Origin: Mycolicibacterium grossiae
GTDB taxonomy: Bacteria; Actinomycetota; Actinomycetes; Mycobacteriales; Mycobacteriaceae
Length of the DNA stretch: 64,000 nt
Assembly (NCBI RefSeq): GCF_008329645.1
Contig: NZ_CP043474.1
Location: 930,001-994,000 of the forward strand
Direction of reading: 5' to 3'
Part shown: positions 1-16,162 of the stretch, in pieces
Layout of the letters: every line of letters starts with the position of its first letter
Position numbering within the stretch: the stretch's first letter is position 1
Translations under genes and position numbers: made by a program
The notes under the pieces: model-generated
What the model was told of the DNA's origin: nothing
Database searches by the model: none
What the model saw: the letters and a program-made list of their open reading frames with translations, nothing else

Positions 1-44
1 CAAACGACTTCGCCGGCGCCGCGCCACCCGGCTCCGCAGGCGCG

Positions 45-1409
45 TCAGGCCGTCGGCGGGGTGGTGTCGTTGGCGGCGGGGTCGGCGTTCTCTCGGGCGA
101 TGTCGCTGCGGCAGTCGCTCTGGGAGCCGCCGGTCTGCTCCATGCACACCAGCACCGGCGGGTCGGCGGACGGGGCGCCCGCCGCGGTCGTCACGGTGGG
201 CGCGTTGATCTGCCCCTCCTGCAACGACCACATGTCGACATCGGCGGCCTGCAGGTGCGCGCAGTAGGCCGGCGCGCCCTTCTCGGTGACGCCGGCGGCG
301 CCGAGCGTCGCGCAGTCCGCACCGACGACCACCACGGGCACCGCGACGCCAGCCGCCGGCTGGGCGACGTCCCGCCGGCCACCGAACACGTCGAATGCCA
401 GCAATCCGGCCACGACGACGGCCACCAGCACCGCCGAGGCGGCCAGCGCCAGCCACACCGGCTTGCGACGGCCGCTCGGCGCGGGCTGCGGCTTGGCGTG
501 CCGGGGACCGCTGGGCGCCGCGGCACCGGCCCGCATGGTGGACTCGCAGTCCTCGGGCGCCGCCACCCCGGCCGACGTGGCGCAGTGGCCCAGCGCGCGG
601 GCGAAGTCGACGCACCGGTCGTAGCGATCGGCCGGCGACTTCGCCAGGGCACGGTCGAACACCGGCCCCAACCCGGCCAGCTCGGGCCGCCGCGATCCGA
701 TCGGCGGCGGGCTGCCGGTCAGGTGCTGGCTGATGACGACCGCCGGGTTCGAGTGCTGGAACGGCGGCGCACCGGTCAGCAGTTGATACGCCGTCGCGGC
801 CAGCGCGTACTGGTCGGCACGACCGTCGACCTTCTCACCGGTCAGCTGCTCGGGCGCCGCGTAGGCCACCGTGCCGACCGTCATGTTGGTGCCTGTCAGG
901 TTGCTGGTGTCGTCCGCGCGGCGCGCAATGCCGAAGTCGGCGAGCAGGATTCGCTCACCCGGTCCGTCGGGGTTGGCGATCAGCAGGTTGGCGGGCTTCA
1001 CGTCGCGGTGCGTCAGCCCCTTGCCGTGGGCGTAGTCGAGCGCCTCGGCGACCGCGGTGACCATCCGGACGGCCAACGCCGGCGGCATGCCGCCCGGGTA
1101 CTGGCCGAGCAGCTCTCCCGCGTCGGTGCCGTCGACGTAGTCCATCGCGATCCACAGCTGACCGTCGACGTCGCCGCGGTCGTGGATCTCGACGATGTGC
1201 GGATGCCACAGCGTCGCCGCGATCTCGGCCTCGCGGTTGAACCGCTCGCGGTACTCGCCGTCCGCGCACACCGTGGCGGCGAGCACCTTCAGCGCGTCGT
1301 AGCGGGGCAGGCGCGGGTGCTGGACGAGGTAGACCTCGCCCATGCCTCCCGCCCCGAGTGAGCGCACGACGGTGTACCCGGCGAGCTCCTGGCCTTCGGC
1401 GAGCGGCAT
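45..1409 (-). CDS. Receptor-type Ser/Thr protein kinase (PknF-like)
   Basis: A 454-residue eukaryotic-type kinase. The Gly-rich loop GAGGMG is at 19-24, the ATP-binding Lys at 41, HRDVKPAN begins at 134 and DFG is at 158-160, so all catalytic residues are present. After a Pro-rich juxtamembrane linker, one membrane segment (about 318-338) leads to a roughly 110-residue extracellular tail with four Cys, which may form disulfides. The start codon lies 22 bases downstream of the accD4 stop on the same strand, so it is probably co-transcribed with fadD32-pks13-accD4. The layout matches the mycobacterial receptor kinases. The exact orthologue (PknF, PknI or another) cannot be fixed by reading. The link to mycolate enzymes as substrates is inferred only from position. 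Confidence 0.93.
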   Translation of the reverse strand: MPLAEGQELAGYTVVRSLGAGGMGEVYLVQHPRLPRYDALKVLAATVCADGEYRERFNREAEIAATLWHPHIVEIHDRGDVDGQLWIAMDYVDGTDAGELLGQYPGGMPPALAVRMVTAVAEALDYAHGKGLTHRDVKPANLLIANPDGPGERILLADFGIARRADDTSNLTGTNMTVGTVAYAAPEQLTGEKVDGRADQYALAATAYQLLTGAPPFQHSNPAVVISQHLTGSPPPIGSRRPELAGLGPVFDRALAKSPADRYDRCVDFARALGHCATSAGVAAPEDCESTMRAGAAAPSGPRHAKPQPAPSGRRKPVWLALAASAVLVAVVVAGLLAFDVFGGRRDVAQPAAGVAVPVVVVGADCATLGAAGVTEKGAPAYCAHLQAADVDMWSLQEGQINAPTVTTAAGAPSADPPVLVCMEQTGGSQSDCRSDIARENADPAANDTTPPTA

Positions 1410-1431
1410 GGGGCGAATCCTCGCCGTCGGA

Positions 1432-3006
1432 TCAGATCGGCGTCAAGCCGTGCTTGCGCTGCACGCGCGAGATCTGCTTGTCGGCGAGCAGCCGGATGGC
1501 GCTGCGCAGCAGCAGCCGGGTCTCGTGCGGCTCGATGACGCCGTCGATGTAACCGCGCTCGGCGGCGATCCACGGCACCGCGAGGTTGGCGTTGTAGCCC
1601 TCGATGAAGTCGGCGCGGATCTTCTGCACCTCCGGTGCCGTCGGATCCGGGAAGCGCTTCACCAGCAGCTGCGCCGCGCCCTCGGCGCCGATCACCGCGA
1701 TGCGGGCGGTCGGCCAGGCGAAGTTCAGGTCGGCGGTCAGCTGCTTGGAGCCCATCACCGCGTACGCGCCGCCGTAGGACTTGCGGACCGTGATGGTCAC
1801 CTTCGGCACGTCGGCCTCGACGACCGCGTTGAGGAAGCGGCCGCCGCGCTTGATGATGGCGCCCTTCTCCTGCTCGACGCCCGGCATGAACCCCGGGGTG
1901 TCCACGACGAAGACCAGCGGCGTGTTGAACGAGTCGCAGAACCGGATGAAGCGGGCGGCCTTGTCGGACGCCTCGTTGTCGATGGCGCCGGACATGTACA
2001 TCGGCTGGTTGGCGATCACGCCCACCGGGCGGCCACCCACGCGCGCGAACGCCGTGATGATCGCCGGGCCGGCCTGCTCGGCCACCTCGAAGACATCGCC
2101 GTCGTCGAAGATCCGCAGCAGGATCTCGTGCATGTCGTAGGCCTGGTTGTCCGAGTCCGGGACGATCGTGTCGAGGTCGTAGTCGTACGACGTCAGCTCC
2201 GGCTCCAGCCCCGGGTTGACGATCGGCGCGTCGTCGAAGGTGTTGGCCGGCAGGAAGCTCAGGTAGTCGCGGACGTACTGGAACGCGGCGGCCTCGGACT
2301 CCACCACCTGGTGGATGTTGCCGTAGCGGGCCTGGGCGTCGGCGCCGCCGAGTTCGTCGAGAGAGACGTCCTCGCCGGTCACGTCCTTGATGACGTCGGG
2401 GCCGGTGACGAACATGTAGCCCTGGTCGCGGACGGCGACCACCAGGTCGGTCTGGATCGGCGAGTACACCGCACCGCCGGCGCACTTGCCGAAGATGAGC
2501 GAGATCTCGGGCACCAGGCCGCGCAGCAGTTCGTGCCGGCGGCCGAGTTCGGCGTACCAGGCCAGCGACGTCGCGGTGTCCTGGATGCGGGCGCCCGCCG
2601 AGTCGTTGATGCCGATGATCGGGCAGCCGACCATGGCCACCCACTCCATCAGCTTGGCGACCTTGCGGCCGAACATCTCGCCGACCGAGCCCTGGAACAC
2701 CGTCTGGTCGTGGCTGAACACGCCGACCGGACGACCGTTGATCATGCCGTGGCCGGTGACGACGCCGTCGCCGTAGTAGGCGTTGGGGTCACCCGGGGTG
2801 CGGGCCAGCGCGCCGGTCTCGAAGAAGGTGCCCGGATCGAGGAGCGCGTGGATCCGTGCCCGCGCCGACGGGATGCCCTTCTTGTCGCGCCGGGCCTTCG
2901 CCTTCTCGTCGCCGGGATCCTGCGCCAGCTGCAGCTTCTCGCGCAGCTCGGCGAGCTTCTCGGCCGTGGTGTGGGCCCGGCTGACGGGCGTCGCGGCTTC
3001 TGACAC
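1432..3006 (-). CDS. accD4: Long-chain acyl-CoA carboxylase beta subunit AccD4
   Basis: A 524-residue biotin-dependent carboxyltransferase subunit. With AccA3, AccD5 and AccE5 it carboxylates the C24-C26 acyl-CoA that Pks13 condenses with meromycolate. The protein shows the two crotonase-like halves of the family: an N-terminal Gly/Ala-rich acyl-CoA site ([11 protein letters not shown]) and a C-terminal biotin-site half ([11 protein letters not shown] and [13 protein letters not shown]). Its length is normal for AccD4. It starts with GTG two bases after the pks13 stop, so translation is probably coupled. The order fadD32-pks13-accD4 is the universal mycolate condensation operon, which is the main reason to choose AccD4 over AccD5 or AccD6. 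Confidence 0.97.
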   Translation of the reverse strand: MSEAATPVSRAHTTAEKLAELREKLQLAQDPGDEKAKARRDKKGIPSARARIHALLDPGTFFETGALARTPGDPNAYYGDGVVTGHGMINGRPVGVFSHDQTVFQGSVGEMFGRKVAKLMEWVAMVGCPIIGINDSAGARIQDTATSLAWYAELGRRHELLRGLVPEISLIFGKCAGGAVYSPIQTDLVVAVRDQGYMFVTGPDVIKDVTGEDVSLDELGGADAQARYGNIHQVVESEAAAFQYVRDYLSFLPANTFDDAPIVNPGLEPELTSYDYDLDTIVPDSDNQAYDMHEILLRIFDDGDVFEVAEQAGPAIITAFARVGGRPVGVIANQPMYMSGAIDNEASDKAARFIRFCDSFNTPLVFVVDTPGFMPGVEQEKGAIIKRGGRFLNAVVEADVPKVTITVRKSYGGAYAVMGSKQLTADLNFAWPTARIAVIGAEGAAQLLVKRFPDPTAPEVQKIRADFIEGYNANLAVPWIAAERGYIDGVIEPHETRLLLRSAIRLLADKQISRVQRKHGLTPI

Positions 3007-3008
3007 GT

Positions 3009-8516
<5,508 letters not shown>

Positions 8517-8563
8517 GATCAGTGATTCACTTTCGCCGTCGTGCGGCCGGGGTGGGCTGCGAG

Positions 8564-10453
8564 CTAGTCGGTGGCGTCGGGGAAGTCGTTGGCGATCTTC
8601 CCGGCGCGCAGGCTGCCGTCGAGGTACGCGGCGCGGCAGGCACGCCGGCCGATCTTGCCGCTGGAGGTGCGCGGGATCGCGCCGGCCGGGGTGAGCAGCA
8701 CGTCGCGCACCGTCACGCCGTGACGCACGGCGATCGCGGCACGGATGTCGTCGATCACCGGGCCCGGATCGAGCTTGTGCGCGCCGGGTGCCCGCTCGCC
8801 GACGATGACCAGCTGCTCGCTGGTGTCGTCGGGATCGCGCTTGAGGCCGGCGTGGGCGTTGTCGAACACCTCGTCGGGCAGCTGGTTGGCCGGCACCGAG
8901 AACGCCGCGACGTACCCGGTGCGCAGCGCCTTGGTGCTCTCCTGCGCGGAGTACTCGAGGTCCTGTGGGTAGTGGTTGCGGCCGTCGATGATGACGAGGT
9001 CCTTCACGCGGCCGGTGATGAACAGCTCGTCGTCGTGGAAGGCGCCGTAGTCACCGGTGCGCACCCAGGTCGCGTCGTCGGGCGCGCCCTCGGCGTGCGA
9101 CGGGTTGGTGCGCGACTTCAGGATGTTCTGGAACGTCTCGACGGTCTCCTGCGGCTTGCCCCAGTAGCCGGTGCCCATGTTCTGCCCGCTGATCCAGATC
9201 TCGCCGATCTGGCCGTCGGGCAGCTCGGACGCCGACTCGGCGTCGACGATCACGGCCCATTCGGCGATCCCGACCTTGCCCGCGCCGGCCTGCGCGACGG
9301 CGGTCGGCGCGTCGTCGGGCACCTCGACGAAGGTGCCGGTGTTGAGCGCCTCGCGGTCGACGGAGATGATCCGCGGCTCGGCGTTCATCGGGGTGGTCGA
9401 CACGAACAGCGTCGCCTCGGCCAAGCCGTAGGACGGCTTGATCGCCTCCGGCTTGAAGCCGAAGGGACGGAAGGCCTCGTTGAAGCGGCGCACGGTGGCG
9501 GCCGAGATCGGCTCGCTGCCGTTGAGGATGCCCTTCACCTTGGACAGGTCCAGGGGCGGCTCGTCGCCCTTCGGCACACCGCGTGCGGCGGCGTGGTCGA
9601 ACGCGAAGTTCGGCGCCACCGAGATGATGCCGCCGGTGTCCTCGGGCCGGGCCGACAGCTCGCGCAGCCAGCGGCTGGGCCGGCGCACGAACGCCGCGGG
9701 GGTCATGAACGTGAAGTAGTGCCCGATCATCGGCGCGAGCAGCGCCGTGATGAGGCCCATGTCGTGGAAGAACGGCAGCCAGGAGCAGCCGCGGTCGCCC
9801 TCCTCGCCGTCGAGCGCCTCGATCACCTGCACCACGTTCGTGGCGAGGTTGAGGTGGGTGATCTGCACGCCGGTCGGGATGCGGGTCGAGCCCGACGTGT
9901 ACTGCAGGTAGGCGATGGTGTCCTCGTCGACCGGCACCGGCTCCCAGGTGCTGCCGACCTCGACGGGGACGGCGTCGACGGCGATGACGCGGGGACGCTC
10001 CTTGGCGGGGCGGCTGCGGAAGAACTTGCGGACGCCCTCGGCCGACTCGGTGGTGGTGAGGATCGCCGACGGCTGGCAGTCGTCCAGGACCGCGTGCAGC
10101 CGGCCGACGTGGCCGGGTTCGGACGGGTCGAACAGCGGCACCGCGATGCGGCCGGAGTAGAGCGTCCCGAAGAAGGCGACGATGTACTCCAGGTTCTGCG
10201 GGCACAGGATGGCGACCCGGTCACCGGGCTGGGTGACCTGCTGCAGCCGCGCACCGACGGCGCGGTTGCGGGCGCCGAAGTCGGCCCAGTGCAGGTCGCG
10301 GGCAACGCCGTCGCGCTCGGTGGAGAAGTCGAGGAAGCGGTAGGCGAGCTTGTCGCCGCGCACCTTCGCCCACTTCTCGACGTGCTTGACCAAGCTGCCG
10401 TTGTCGGGGAACTTGATCAGACCGTCCTTGAGGAACGGGTTGTGGAATCCCAT
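8564..10453 (-). CDS. fadD32: Long-chain fatty acyl-AMP ligase FadD32
   Basis: A 629-residue fatty acyl-AMP ligase. It activates meromycolic acid as acyl-adenylate and transfers it to the N-terminal ACP of Pks13. The AMP-binding P-loop motif [11 protein letters not shown] and the C-terminal [10 protein letters not shown] segment, typical of FAAL enzymes, are clear. The protein ends in an Arg/Lys-containing tail with the usual catalytic Lys (SSGKIGRR). The ATG start gives the expected N-terminus [13 protein letters not shown]. It is the first gene of the operon and is preceded by about 277 bases without a gene. FadD32 is known to be controlled by Ser/Thr phosphorylation, which fits a kinase gene at the end of the same operon. 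Confidence 0.98.
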   Translation of the reverse strand: MGFHNPFLKDGLIKFPDNGSLVKHVEKWAKVRGDKLAYRFLDFSTERDGVARDLHWADFGARNRAVGARLQQVTQPGDRVAILCPQNLEYIVAFFGTLYSGRIAVPLFDPSEPGHVGRLHAVLDDCQPSAILTTTESAEGVRKFFRSRPAKERPRVIAVDAVPVEVGSTWEPVPVDEDTIAYLQYTSGSTRIPTGVQITHLNLATNVVQVIEALDGEEGDRGCSWLPFFHDMGLITALLAPMIGHYFTFMTPAAFVRRPSRWLRELSARPEDTGGIISVAPNFAFDHAAARGVPKGDEPPLDLSKVKGILNGSEPISAATVRRFNEAFRPFGFKPEAIKPSYGLAEATLFVSTTPMNAEPRIISVDREALNTGTFVEVPDDAPTAVAQAGAGKVGIAEWAVIVDAESASELPDGQIGEIWISGQNMGTGYWGKPQETVETFQNILKSRTNPSHAEGAPDDATWVRTGDYGAFHDDELFITGRVKDLVIIDGRNHYPQDLEYSAQESTKALRTGYVAAFSVPANQLPDEVFDNAHAGLKRDPDDTSEQLVIVGERAPGAHKLDPGPVIDDIRAAIAVRHGVTVRDVLLTPAGAIPRTSSGKIGRRACRAAYLDGSLRAGKIANDFPDATD

Positions 10454-10730
10454 CGAACTCTCCTGTCAGCGACACGCGGCCCGCGAAGCACCGTGTCCCG
10501 CGGTGGTCCCGGCGGCTCTCGAACTCCCCCCGGAGCGAGCGCCGCACCCTCCGATGCCAAACCTCATGAATCCTACCGGGCGGTACCGGCACCCTCCGGG
10601 ATCACGGGATCGACACCCCGACCAGCGGTCGAACGGTCGAATCTTACTTTTCTCTTAATGTTAGGCGACCGGCTTCGGGGCGGCCAAATCCCACCCCGAA
10701 ACCCACCGAAGGTGACACCCGTTCGTGACC
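10454..10730 (-). promoter_or_regulatory. Intergenic region holding the fadD32 operon promoter (candidate)
   Basis: No gene is supported here. An AT-rich island around 10641-10664 stands out in GC-rich surroundings. Read on the minus strand it contains TAAGAT, which fits the mycobacterial -10 pattern TANNNT, but no good -35 hexamer lies 17 bases upstream. The element is about 190 bases from the fadD32 start, so the transcript would have a long leader. This is a position-based guess. The upstream neighbour culp6 is on the same strand and could also read through. Confidence 0.35.
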
Positions 10731-11741
10731 TCAGCCGTGCTTCGGCCGCGGCGCGCCGTCGATGAGACCGCGCGTCCAGTTCTGCGTCCACTGCGTGGCG
10801 GTCTGCCCGTCGAGTGCCCAGAACTGCGGGGTGTTGTACATCGCGTGCACCGGTTGGCCGGCGCCGCCCGACAGCGTCGCGAGGGTCTGCGGCAGGTTCG
10901 CGATCGAGAACGCCCCCTCGGGCGCCGCACAGATCAGGTCGCCCTTGGCGCAGATCTGATTGGTGCGGTCGTTGAGCAGCCCGAAGCCGCCCGGGCGCGG
11001 ACCGGTCATCTCCAGGCCGAGCTGCTTGAGCATCGGCACCTCGGCGAGGGTGATCTCGGCCCCCTGACCCGGCGGATTGGGCCCGATGTCCTGCCCGACG
11101 GAGTCCTGCCGGCGGCCGTCGGCGATCAGCGTCACGCCCAACACCAGGTCCTGGTCCACCGGACCGCGGCCATTGCCGATGTCGCTGGCGATGTCCCCGG
11201 CGATCACCGCGCCCTGCGAGAAGCCCACCAGCACGTAGCTCGTCAGTGGGCAGGCCTCGTTCATGCGCTTGAGTTCGTCGACCGCCTTGCGGGTGCCCTC
11301 CGCGCGGCTGTCGTTGTAGGACATCTGCTTGTCCGCGGAGAACGGATTGTGGAACTGCGCGGTGTACGGGACGGTGTAGATCTGCAGCCGGCCGCCGTCG
11401 AACGCGCCCCGGATCGGGTTGGTGACGTTGAGCAGCAGGGCGATCGGGAACTGCGTCGGGTTCAGCGGGTCCAGCTGCGGCGACGACTCCCAGGTGCCCG
11501 GGATCGACATCAGCTCCACGTCCGGGCAGTCCGCACTCTGGAATTCCGGGCGCGGCTTCGACTGGCCCGGCGCCAGGCTCGTCGGCGGGACGGCCGACGG
11601 CGGCACCGCCGACGGTGGGGTGTCGGGCTGGCGCAGCCACACGACCACGGCGGCGACGACGACCGCCACCAGCACGGCGACGGCACCGGCCGCCGCCACG
11701 GCGAGGATGCGGTGGCGTTTGCGTCGACTGTTGGTGGCCAT
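10731..11741 (-). CDS. culp6: Cutinase-like envelope esterase Culp6 (Rv3802-type)
   Basis: A 336-residue secreted or membrane-anchored serine esterase of the cutinase-like family. An N-terminal basic stretch and a hydrophobic segment (about 13-37) act as signal anchor, followed by a Pro/Ser linker. The nucleophile motif is GFSQGA, and paired Cys residues resemble those of the Rv3802 crystal structure. The family has phospholipase A and thioesterase activity and is essential in mycobacteria, at the boundary of the mycolate and arabinogalactan genes. The position directly upstream of fadD32 matches Rv3802c. It is preceded by a DUF732 lipoprotein gene 16 bases away. Confidence 0.95.
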   Translation of the reverse strand: MATNSRRKRHRILAVAAAGAVAVLVAVVVAAVVVWLRQPDTPPSAVPPSAVPPTSLAPGQSKPRPEFQSADCPDVELMSIPGTWESSPQLDPLNPTQFPIALLLNVTNPIRGAFDGGRLQIYTVPYTAQFHNPFSADKQMSYNDSRAEGTRKAVDELKRMNEACPLTSYVLVGFSQGAVIAGDIASDIGNGRGPVDQDLVLGVTLIADGRRQDSVGQDIGPNPPGQGAEITLAEVPMLKQLGLEMTGPRPGGFGLLNDRTNQICAKGDLICAAPEGAFSIANLPQTLATLSGGAGQPVHAMYNTPQFWALDGQTATQWTQNWTRGLIDGAPRPKHG

Positions 11742-11757
11742 GGCGGGTGTCGGTCTC

Positions 11758-12237
11758 CTAGTGACAGAGTCGGTCGGTGGCGATGCGAATGTAGTCGGCC
11801 GTCACGGAGTTGACCTCGCCCGCCGCGGGCGCCTCGTCACCGGGGCTGGCGTCGCGGACGTCGTCGCGCACCATCGGCACCACGAAGTCCCACACCGCCT
11901 GGTCGCTCTGGTGGGCCGCGTGGGCCTGGCAGACATACGAGCCGATGGACAGCGCCAGCAGTTCGCTGGAGGGGCGCACCCCGGCGACGCGGAGCGCATC
12001 GAGGTAGCCGCGCTGCTGCGGCGTCACCTGCATGGCACCGGCCATCCCGCCGTCGCGGGACGCCGGCAGCTGGCCCATCGGATGTCCGTCGGATCCCGTC
12101 GCCGCCGTCTCCGACGACGGCATTCCCATGGTGGCCATGACGTCCTCGCCGCTCATGCCGCAGCCACTGACGGACGCCGCCACGATGGGGGCAGCCACCA
12201 TCAGGCAGAGCGGAAGCGCGGCACGCACGATTTCCAC
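11758..12237 (-). CDS. DUF732-type lipoprotein
   Basis: About 159 residues, starting at a GTG (an in-frame GTG nine bases further in is an alternative). The N-terminus is a lipoprotein signal: hydrophobic residues 8-24 followed by V-S-G-C with the lipid-accepting Cys at 26. The mature part has a Met/Ser/Gly-rich linker and then a compact domain with the DUF732 hallmarks: a LDALRVAGV segment, a Gly-S-Y-V-C-Q-A-H motif and a C-terminal Cys two residues from the end, which probably pairs with the inner Cys. DUF732 proteins are small exported mycobacterial proteins of unknown function. It sits between fbpD and culp6 on the same strand. H37Rv has no gene at this point. Confidence 0.82.
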   Translation of the reverse strand: MEIVRAALPLCLMVAAPIVAASVSGCGMSGEDVMATMGMPSSETAATGSDGHPMGQLPASRDGGMAGAMQVTPQQRGYLDALRVAGVRPSSELLALSIGSYVCQAHAAHQSDQAVWDFVVPMVRDDVRDASPGDEAPAAGEVNSVTADYIRIATDRLCH

Positions 12238-12296
12238 GGTACCGGCTCGCTCGCCGGGCTCCCGGCGAGTACTTTGCCGGCCCGCACCCGCGGCGG

Positions 12297-13193
12297 CTAC
12301 TTGATGGTGGCGACCAGCTCGCCCGACATGGCCGCCAGCTGCGGCGCCCACGAACTCCAGTCGTGCTGTCCGCTGGGCGGGAAGTCGAAGTGCGCGTTGT
12401 GGCCGCCGGCGCCGCGGTAGCTCTGGTAGAAGAACCGGTTGGTGCCCTGCGCCTGGTCGCAGAAGCCGATCATCGCGGCCGGGTCGCTGCACTCCGTGGT
12501 GGCCGGGCTGAAGATCCACAGCCGGGTGTTGTTGTCCGCCAGCAGCTGCGCGTGCACGTTCGGCGAGTGCCACTTCCACCGGCCCAGCTGCGGCAGACCC
12601 CACATGTTGCGGATGTCGACGCCGCCGTACTGCGCCAGCCCCGCGGTGATCGCCCCGTCGACGCCGGTGCGCTCCGGCGCGAGGTAGCCCGACAGCGAGC
12701 CCGCGTAGCGGTACCGGTCCGGGTGGAAGGTCGCCATGGCCAGGGCGCCGAAGCCGCCCTGCGCCGCGCCGACGATGCCGTGGCCGCTGGGGGCCAGGCC
12801 CTTGTTGGCGGCCAGCCAGTTCGGCAGCTCGTCGGCCAGGAAGGTCTCCCACTGGCGGCTGCCGTCCTGCTCCCAGTTGGTGTACATGCTCCAGGCGCCA
12901 CCGGCCGGCGCCGCGACCGAGATGCCCTTGCCCGCCAGGGTGTTCATGGCGTTGCCCGCCGTTACCCAGTTGCTGACGTCGGGAGCGGCGTTGAAGGCGT
13001 CGAGCAGGACCACGGCGTGCGGACCGCCGCCCTGGAAGGCCACCGGGATGTCGCGCCCCATCGCCGCCGACGGCACCATGAGCATCTCGACGCCGTCGGC
13101 CGAGGCGGTGTGCGGCGTCGCCACCCACAGCCCGGCGGCCAGCACCAGGGCGCTCATCACGCGGAACAGGACCGAAATCACCTTCGTGGCCAC
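12297..13193 (-). CDS. fbpD: MPT51 / antigen 85-like protein FbpD (non-catalytic)
   Basis: A 298-residue secreted alpha/beta-hydrolase of the antigen 85 family. A Sec signal peptide (about 1-32, ending TASA-D) precedes the fold. The nucleophile-elbow region reads GAAQGGFG around 142-149, with Ala where active antigen 85 mycolyltransferases carry Ser. That change defines MPT51/FbpD and argues against mycolyltransferase activity; MPT51 has been proposed to bind fibronectin or carbohydrate. The gene is downstream of aftB with a 67-base gap. In H37Rv and other mycobacteria an active fbpA separates these two, and here it is missing. Confidence 0.94.
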   Translation of the reverse strand: MATKVISVLFRVMSALVLAAGLWVATPHTASADGVEMLMVPSAAMGRDIPVAFQGGGPHAVVLLDAFNAAPDVSNWVTAGNAMNTLAGKGISVAAPAGGAWSMYTNWEQDGSRQWETFLADELPNWLAANKGLAPSGHGIVGAAQGGFGALAMATFHPDRYRYAGSLSGYLAPERTGVDGAITAGLAQYGGVDIRNMWGLPQLGRWKWHSPNVHAQLLADNNTRLWIFSPATTECSDPAAMIGFCDQAQGTNRFFYQSYRGAGGHNAHFDFPPSGQHDWSSWAPQLAAMSGELVATIK

Positions 13194-13260
13194 GTGCAGT
13201 AGTGAATCACATCACGGCACGGGCCGGGCGGGGGTTAGCTCGCACGGACGTCTCCGCCGG

Positions 13261-15267
13261 TCAGGGACCGGTCGGCGGCATCCCGCCGTACACCGGCTGT
13301 TTGGGCGGCGGCACCGGCAGCCCGCACCGCGCCAGCTCGTAGAGCGGCACCCGGTCGATGCGGTAGGAGTTCAGCTGCGCGGCGTGGACGAGGTTGCTGA
13401 GGAAGCGCCGCGGCCCCATCGGCGCACGGACCGCGTTGAGCAGTGCGTCGGTGGCCGGGCACTTCAGCGCGGCCTCGGCCTGGGCGATCCAGTCCTCGTC
13501 GAGGTAGGTCGGGATCCACGGCGGTTCCTTGAGGAACGGCCCCTCGGCGACGGCCCAGTCCGGGAACAGGTTCTTGTCGTGGCCGATGCGGCCGTCCTCG
13601 ATGCGCGCGGTGTGCGCGGCGAGCGGGTTCGCCAGCCCGATCTGGTCGATGACGCGGACGTCGAGGCCCACGTTCATGCCGAGCATGCCGAGGTTGGTGA
13701 AGAAGACGGTGTGCGGCCCCCGGTAGTTCGGGTCGCGCGGCAGTGGCGGCGGCAGCGCGGGCACCACGTCCCACTGGTCGAAGTTGCCCGACGGCAGCAG
13801 CAGGGCGCCGTCCGGGGTGTTGTCGATCGCCACCAGCACGGCGCGCATGCGCGGGTAGTCGAGGTAGTCCGCGGCGGTCAGGGGATGCGGGTTGCCGGTG
13901 GCCTGAGAGTAGAAGCGGCGCTCGTCGACGATCCCCGACGCGGTGACGCGGGTGGCGTCGTAGCCCAGACCCGGCGAATTGGCCGCCCACAGCGACCATC
14001 CCGCGATCGCCAGCCACATCGCGGTGGTCGAGCCCGCGAGCAGGTAGCCGCCGACGCGGGTGAATCGGGTGCCGTCGGGAAGCACCACGGGGATGACCGA
14101 GATGGGGACCAGCACGCAGAACAGCGGCGTCAGCAGCACGCGGCCGTGCATGAAGTCACCGCCCTGACGCGTCCAGTACACCGCCTGCAGCACGCCGGAC
14201 AGCACCATGAAGGCGACGACCGCCGGCGGGCTCTGCACCGTGCGCGCGAACCGGCTCACGCCCGGCGGCGGCCGGTGGGTGCTCCACCACGGCATGGTGC
14301 GGGTCGCGAAGAGCACCAGCCCCACCGCGGCGAGCAGCATCAGCGGAATCCACAGCAGGTACGGCTGATTGAAGTTGGCCAGATACGTGAAGCCCTGCTC
14401 CCACTTGCTGCCCGTCGCGTCCTTGGCGATCGCGGTGCCCGGCACCAGCAAGCCGTAGTACCCCATCCGGAAGATCTGGTAGGCCACCGGCAGCAGACCG
14501 CCGGCGACGACGAGCACCGCCCGGCGCCGCCACCCCGGCGTGGCGATCAACAGCATCACCAGCGCCACGCCGCCGATCAGGGCGAGTTCCGGGCGCACCA
14601 GCACGCTGAGGCCCGCGACGCCGGCCAGGACGATGACGAACGGCTGGTTGGCGACCGGCCGCGGCGACGCGCGCAGGGCCTGCGACCAGCACACCATCAT
14701 CCACCACAGCAGCCCGAGATAGGCCAGCACCAAACCGTTCTCGAGCCCGGACGTGGCGAAGTCGCGGGCCGGCGGCACCGCGACGTAGACGAGCACGCCG
14801 GCCGGCAGCAGCACCGCGCGCTTGCCCCGCAGCCCCGGCGCGTAGAGCCGCCCGGTGCCCAGCATGGCGAACACGACGCCGGCGACGCTGAGCACCAGGG
14901 TCAGCGTCAGCGCGACGTATTCGAGCTGGATGGACCCGCCCAGCCAGGCGAAGAACGTGATCAGGTACGTCCACACGGTGGAGGTGTTGGCCTCGACCCG
15001 CTCTCCGACGTTGAACACCGGGCCGTTGCCCGCCAACAGGTTCCGCACCGTACGCAGCACGATGAGTCCGTCGTCGGCGATCCAGCGCCGCTGCCACGCG
15101 CCCCAGCCGAACAGCGCCGCCGTGACGACGACGCTCACCCACAGGCTGACCCGCACCCCCGTCCCGAACGGGAACGACGGTGGCCGGGTCAGCCGGCGCA
15201 CCACCGCGGCGCTGCGCGAGCCGCGGGCGGCAGAGCCGCGCGGATCAGCTGAAGATGACTGCGGCAC
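13261..15267 (-). CDS. aftB: Arabinofuranosyltransferase AftB
   Basis: A 668-residue multi-pass GT-C glycosyltransferase that adds the terminal beta-(1->2)-arabinofuranose of arabinogalactan and lipoarabinomannan, using decaprenyl-phosphoryl-arabinose on the outer face of the membrane. Roughly ten hydrophobic segments fill residues 40-440. An early acidic periplasmic loop (RRWIADDGLIVLR) carries the Asp-Asp expected of GT-C enzymes. A large soluble C-terminal domain follows. The GTG start overlaps the 3' end of ubiA by 23 bases, which suggests coupling; later starts are possible. The neighbouring ubiA gene makes the first committed precursor of the donor lipid. Confidence 0.95.
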   Translation of the reverse strand: MPQSSSADPRGSAARGSRSAAVVRRLTRPPSFPFGTGVRVSLWVSVVVTAALFGWGAWQRRWIADDGLIVLRTVRNLLAGNGPVFNVGERVEANTSTVWTYLITFFAWLGGSIQLEYVALTLTLVLSVAGVVFAMLGTGRLYAPGLRGKRAVLLPAGVLVYVAVPPARDFATSGLENGLVLAYLGLLWWMMVCWSQALRASPRPVANQPFVIVLAGVAGLSVLVRPELALIGGVALVMLLIATPGWRRRAVLVVAGGLLPVAYQIFRMGYYGLLVPGTAIAKDATGSKWEQGFTYLANFNQPYLLWIPLMLLAAVGLVLFATRTMPWWSTHRPPPGVSRFARTVQSPPAVVAFMVLSGVLQAVYWTRQGGDFMHGRVLLTPLFCVLVPISVIPVVLPDGTRFTRVGGYLLAGSTTAMWLAIAGWSLWAANSPGLGYDATRVTASGIVDERRFYSQATGNPHPLTAADYLDYPRMRAVLVAIDNTPDGALLLPSGNFDQWDVVPALPPPLPRDPNYRGPHTVFFTNLGMLGMNVGLDVRVIDQIGLANPLAAHTARIEDGRIGHDKNLFPDWAVAEGPFLKEPPWIPTYLDEDWIAQAEAALKCPATDALLNAVRAPMGPRRFLSNLVHAAQLNSYRIDRVPLYELARCGLPVPPPKQPVYGGMPPTGP

Positions 15268-16162
15268 TGATCGTTCCGATCCACGCCAGGGCCAGCAGCT
15301 GCAGCACCCGGTCGCCGAACGCGATCTCCTCGGGCTCGCCGGCCTGACCGCCGTCGACGTCGACGGCGTAGCGCAGGATCGCGATGGTGAAGGGGATCAT
15401 CGACACCGCGAACCAGGAGCCGCCCGCCGGGCCGTCACGGTAGAACGCCCACAGCCCGTAGCAGACGACGACGGCCGTCGCCGACAGCGTCCACACGAAG
15501 CGCAAGTAGGAACTGGTGTAGCTCTCCAGCGACTTGCGGATCTTGGCGCCGGTGCGCTCGGCGAGCTGCAGTTCGGCGTAGCGCTTGCCCGCGGCCATGA
15601 AAAGTGAGCCGAAGGCCATCATCAGCAGGAACCACTGCGACAGCGGGATGTTCGCCGCCACCCCACCGGCGATGGCACGGATGAGAAAGCCCGACGAGAC
15701 GATGCAGATGTCGAGCACGGCCTGGTGCTTGAGGCCGAAGCAGTAGGCGAGCTGGATCCCGATGTAGATGGCCATGACGACGGCCAGGTTCGGGGTGGCA
15801 AGCAGGGAGATCGCCAGTGACCCCGCGGCGAGCACGATGGCCAGACCGTAGGCCAGTCCGACCGGGACCACGCCCGCGGCGATCGGCCGGAAGCGCTTGG
15901 TCGGGTGGGCGCGGTCGGCCTCGACGTCGCGGGCGTCGTTGACGAGGTAGATCGACGACGCCGCGAGGCTGAACGCGACGAAGGCGATGCCGACGTTGCG
16001 CAGCACGTGCGCGAAGTCGAGCTGCACGTCGACGCCCAGGGCCGCCAGCGGTGCGGCGAGCACCAGCAGGTTCTTGACCCACTGGCGTGGCCGCACGGCC
16101 TTGACGATCCCGCTGGCGAGGTTCTTCGGCGCACCGCCGACCTGCTGGACTTCCTCGCTCAC
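15245..16162 (-). CDS. ubiA: Decaprenyl-phosphate phosphoribosyltransferase UbiA (DPPR synthase)
   Basis: A 305-residue UbiA-family membrane prenyltransferase (Rv3806-type) that joins PRPP to decaprenyl phosphate, the first step of decaprenyl-phosphoryl-arabinose synthesis. The two Asp-rich motifs are visible: NDARDVEADRAHP near the end of helix 2 and the later cytosolic loop, among eight or nine hydrophobic helices. The GTG start shares a GTGA overlap with the stop of the phosphatase gene upstream, which fixes the start and indicates coupling. Changes in this protein are linked to ethambutol resistance in M. tuberculosis. Confidence 0.95.
   Translation of the reverse strand: MSEEVQQVGGAPKNLASGIVKAVRPRQWVKNLLVLAAPLAALGVDVQLDFAHVLRNVGIAFVAFSLAASSIYLVNDARDVEADRAHPTKRFRPIAAGVVPVGLAYGLAIVLAAGSLAISLLATPNLAVVMAIYIGIQLAYCFGLKHQAVLDICIVSSGFLIRAIAGGVAANIPLSQWFLLMMAFGSLFMAAGKRYAELQLAERTGAKIRKSLESYTSSYLRFVWTLSATAVVVCYGLWAFYRDGPAGGSWFAVSMIPFTIAILRYAVDVDGGQAGEPEEIAFGDRVLQLLALAWIGTISAAVIFS

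Noticed and set aside
1..44. Left-edge sequence downstream of the kinase gene
   Set aside because: Too short to support any feature.
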